DNA of 8,206 nt from Holosporales bacterium. Lineage in GTDB: Bacteria; Pseudomonadota; Alphaproteobacteria; UBA3830; JAIRMZ01. The position numbers were made by a program, and so were the translations under genes. Shown piece by piece: positions 5,915 through 8,206 of the stretch (its first letter is position 1; every line of letters starts with the position of its first letter). The stretch spans positions 1-8,206 of the forward strand of contig JAIRMZ010000093.1 in the NCBI GenBank assembly GCA_031258355.1, in the 5' to 3' direction. The notes beneath the pieces are model-generated. The model made no database searches. It was not told the DNA's origin and was given only the letters and a program-made list of their open reading frames with translations.

Positions 5915-6864
5915 GAAGAAACTCCTTTTTTCGCTTGAATCCGCTCTTCCCACGCTGTTTCCTCTGGGAAAGGGACACCCAGACGCACAATTTCCCAAGA
6001 GAGAGAGACGCCTGTCTCTTTCAGCACTTTTTCGCGTGCTTTTTCTCCTAATGTTTCTAAATCAGAAGCGGTCGCATGACCGGTATTGATTAAAAAATTA
6101 GCGTGTTTTTCGGAGATCTCAGCTCCTCCCAAATGGGTTCCTCGGAGACCCACTGCGTCAATGAGTTCCCAAGCGGTTTTTCCTTCAGGATTCTTGAAAA
6201 GACTGCCCGCTGTCCGGGTTTGTGTGGGTTGCGTAGCGGCCCGCGTCGCGTGGTATTCTTCCATCGTTTTAAGAATGAGAGGAGACGGCAGAATCTGGCC
6301 ACAGATCCAAGCACGCACCAAGATCCAGTCCTTAGGTATAGTACTGGCTCTATAAGTGAACCCAAGTTTTTTAGCAGGAACCCAATGGATGCGTCCGCAA
6401 AAATCCACAGCCTCCACTTCTAGTAAAATGTCTTTAAAAGAACGGCCAAAACATCCCGCATTAGCGCAAATGCCCCCGCCCATCGTTCCTGGCAAGGTCG
6501 ACAAAAATTCAAATCCAGAGACACCTTCATAGGCGGCTTGCTCGGCAAATGTTGTGGCAATGACGCTTGCGCCTACCTCAAAAGTGTTTCCTTCTTTAAA
6601 TATCCGTCTAAATCCATTCCCTAGATGAATGACGATGCCGGGGATTCCGCCATCCCGGATCAATACATTTGTTCCTGCTCCGAGAACGGTGACGGGAACG
6701 GCGCGAGGACGCCGGCGTAGAAAATGGATGAGGTCATCGCTATCTTCAGGCATGAACAAGACCTCTGCACAGCCACCGACATGCAGACTCGTCCATTCAT
6801 CAAGAGGTACATTCTCTTGGATCCGACCACGAACAGGAGGCAGATAAGAAAGAAGGGAGGACAC
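5911..6864 (-). CDS. murB: UDP-N-acetylenolpyruvoylglucosamine reductase MurB
   Basis: MurB is the FAD enzyme that reduces UDP-GlcNAc-enolpyruvate to UDP-MurNAc with NADPH, the second committed step of peptidoglycan precursor synthesis. In the 317 residues the FAD domain shows TSLHVGG (25-31), LGAGTNVLIRDGG (61-73) and EFLSTLPGTMGGGICANAG (119-137). The catalytic set expected of the family is present: Arg172 in YRAS, Ser221 in AGSLFKNP (219-226) and Glu291 in SWEIVRLG (289-296). SEKHANFLIN (251-260) is also typical. The size suits the shorter type II enzymes. Start GTG at 6864 lies one base after the murC stop and has AGAGG 9 bases upstream (6878-6874). The stop overlaps the ddl start by 4 bases. 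Its place between murC and ddl is typical of Alphaproteobacteria. Confidence 0.96.
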   Translation of the reverse strand: MSSLLSYLPPVRGRIQENVPLDEWTSLHVGGCAEVLFMPEDSDDLIHFLRRRPRAVPVTVLGAGTNVLIRDGGIPGIVIHLGNGFRRIFKEGNTFEVGASVIATTFAEQAAYEGVSGFEFLSTLPGTMGGGICANAGCFGRSFKDILLEVEAVDFCGRIHWVPAKKLGFTYRASTIPKDWILVRAWICGQILPSPLILKTMEEYHATRAATQPTQTRTAGSLFKNPEGKTAWELIDAVGLRGTHLGGAEISEKHANFLINTGHATASDLETLGEKAREKVLKETGVSLSWEIVRLGVPFPEETAWEERIQAKKGVSS

Positions 6865-6865
6865 C

Positions 6866-8206
6866 TCAAGCGACCTCTTTGTGGCAAGAAGAGAAGGTGT
6901 CTGCGAAGAAGTGTGCCCAGCGACTAATCGTGCCCGCCCCTAGAAAGACGACAGTATCTCCTTCTCTAAGCTGCGGTAACAAAACAGCGCATAGTTCTTC
7001 TGGCGAGTCTATAAGGGATACAGCTAAAGAGCGCTCTTTCCCTGTTTCATAAAGCGCTTGATGGCTGATTCCTGGGAGAGGGGGCTCTCCTGCAGTATAG
7101 AGAGGTGCAATAAATGTCTGGTCCGCCAGACCGAGGATACCAACAAATTCTGAGAAAAGATTTTTGAGACGTGTGTAGCGATGGGGCTGGATGATCGCCC
7201 AGAGACGTCCTGGTGTCACAGTGCGCGCCGCTTCCAGCGTGGCACGAATCTCAACAGGATGATGGCCATAATCATCAACAATACGGATGCCGTTTGCTTC
7301 TGCGAGAATCGTAAAGCGACGCCCAACTCCCATAAAGGACTGAAAAGCGAGGTGAAGCGTTGCTGGTGGGATCTTAAGTTCCAATGCAAGCGCTACGATA
7401 GAAAGCGCATTCTGAATGTTGTGACGTCCGATCATAGGCAAGAAAAAATCTGACCAAGCGGCTTGCTGTGCAGGGGAGGCCAAGGACTCCGCATAGCGTG
7501 CGATGCATTTATCCGAGAAGCGAACTGAAAAATATCCCCCCTTTTTCTCTAAGCGATAATTTTCAGACCAGATATCGGCTTGAGGAGAAAAGCCATAGGT
7601 CAAAATTCTCCGGTCGATTGTTTGGCAAGCCAAAGAGGCGACGACAGGATGATCGAGGCACAAAATAGCTACACCATAGAAAGGAATGTTGGAGACAAAA
7701 TGACCAAACGCCGCCACCAATGCTTCGTAGTTTTTGAAATGATCCACGTGTTCAGGGTCGATGTTCGTAATGATACAAAGGGTTGCGGGAAGTTTGGAGA
7801 AAGAGCCGTCTGATTCGTCAGTTTCAACGACAATCCATTCCCCAGCTCCCAGATGCGCATTGCTGTTATACGCATTGATGATGCCCCCATTAATCACTGT
7901 TGGATCTAGACCGGCTTGGGCGAGAAGTGCGGCGGCAAGTGAGGTTGTTGTCGTCTTTCCATGGCTTCCTGCGACCGCAATCGATCGGCGCAATCGCATT
8001 AACTCTCCAAGCATTTCTGCACGGCGGACTACAGGGATCCCTTGAGCACGCGCCTGAACCAATTCGACATTGTCTTGTCCAATAGCGGAGGAAAAGACCA
8101 CAGCTGCTGCCTTCTGAACATGCGCGGCTTCGTGACCGATAAAGACAGGTACACCCAGCCGTGCTAAGCGCCGAACATTAGCGTTTTCTTCTTGGTCACT
8201 TCCTTG
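6866..8206 (-). CDS. murC: UDP-N-acetylmuramate--L-alanine ligase MurC (N-terminus beyond the window)
   Basis: MurC is the ATP-dependent cytoplasmic ligase that adds L-Ala to UDP-MurNAc. The frame stays open to the right edge: the first visible codons read QGSDQEENANVRRL and then GHEAAHV, a normal MurC N-terminal stretch, so a start at 8101 would be false. 446 residues are visible, and roughly 30-35 (the Rossmann GIGGIGMSG region) should lie outside. Numbered from the first visible residue: P-loop AGSHGKTTTT (79-88), ETDESDGSF (128-136), ITNIDPEHVDHF (146-157), GRHNIQNAL (260-268), GVGRRF (293-298), DDYGHHPVEI (311-320), QPHRYTR (340-346) and GDTVVFLGAGTISRW (416-430). All three Mur ligase domains are represented. 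murB begins one base after its stop. Confidence 0.97.
   Translation of the reverse strand, partial: QGSDQEENANVRRLARLGVPVFIGHEAAHVQKAAAVVFSSAIGQDNVELVQARAQGIPVVRRAEMLGELMRLRRSIAVAGSHGKTTTTSLAAALLAQAGLDPTVINGGIINAYNSNAHLGAGEWIVVETDESDGSFSKLPATLCIITNIDPEHVDHFKNYEALVAAFGHFVSNIPFYGVAILCLDHPVVASLACQTIDRRILTYGFSPQADIWSENYRLEKKGGYFSVRFSDKCIARYAESLASPAQQAAWSDFFLPMIGRHNIQNALSIVALALELKIPPATLHLAFQSFMGVGRRFTILAEANGIRIVDDYGHHPVEIRATLEAARTVTPGRLWAIIQPHRYTRLKNLFSEFVGILGLADQTFIAPLYTAGEPPLPGISHQALYETGKERSLAVSLIDSPEELCAVLLPQLREGDTVVFLGAGTISRWAHFFADTFSSCHKEVA

Noticed and set aside
5915..5998. Upstream ddl start adding 28 residues
   Set aside because: The added residues lie inside murB and do not resemble Ddl; the GTG at 5914 has a strong AAGGAG site and the family N-terminus begins right after it.
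5710..6051. Arg-rich plus-strand open frame over the murB/ddl junction
   Set aside because: It is antisense to two clearly coding genes and has low-complexity Arg/Ser content typical of a reverse-frame shadow.
8099..8101. GTG as the murC start
   Set aside because: The frame remains open to the window edge and the 35 upstream codons match the MurC N-terminal region, so the gene is cut rather than short.

Overview
This window carries the distal end of an alphaproteobacterial-type division and cell wall (dcw) cluster on the minus strand. Reading right to left, it holds murC (5' end cut by the window edge), murB, ddl, ftsQ, ftsA and ftsZ, followed by a tRNA-Val(GAC) gene. Facing this operon from the left edge is one plus-strand gene for a multi-pass membrane protein of uncertain function.

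The source is probably an alphaproteobacterium. MurB sits between MurC and Ddl, which is the alphaproteobacterial order rather than the enterobacterial one. The Ddl motif YTHCGV and the FtsZ C-terminal peptide (LEIPAFLRRK) fit that group. By hand count on a few sampled lines the dcw genes are roughly 50% G+C, while the left-hand membrane gene is nearer 40%. I cannot assign a genus. A host-associated order such as Holosporales is possible but not shown.

Layout. Positions 1-1182 hold the membrane gene, with features reminiscent of Wzy/EpsG-like polysaccharide polymerases. Positions 1183-1346 hold no gene but several inverted repeats, one of them a plausible terminator for the membrane gene. Positions 1347-1421 are tRNA-Val with an encoded CCA end. 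Positions 1496-8206 are the tightly packed dcw operon. murC and murB are 1 bp apart, murB and ddl share 4 bp, ddl and ftsQ share 8 or 17 bp, ftsQ and ftsA share 29 bp, and ftsA and ftsZ are separated by 58 bp. That last gap contains a good sigma70-like promoter candidate overlapping the ftsA stop codon.

How the genes work together: MurC adds L-Ala to UDP-MurNAc, the product of MurB. Ddl makes the D-Ala-D-Ala dipeptide that ends the stem peptide. FtsZ forms the cytoskeletal ring, FtsA tethers it to the membrane, and FtsQ links it to the periplasmic septal machinery. This is core, well-understood biology. I see no previously undescribed system. The most unusual points are the tRNA plus AT-richer membrane gene where lpxC often follows ftsZ, the likely private ftsZ promoter, the proline-rich FtsZ N-terminal extension, and departures from consensus in the FtsA nucleotide-binding motifs.
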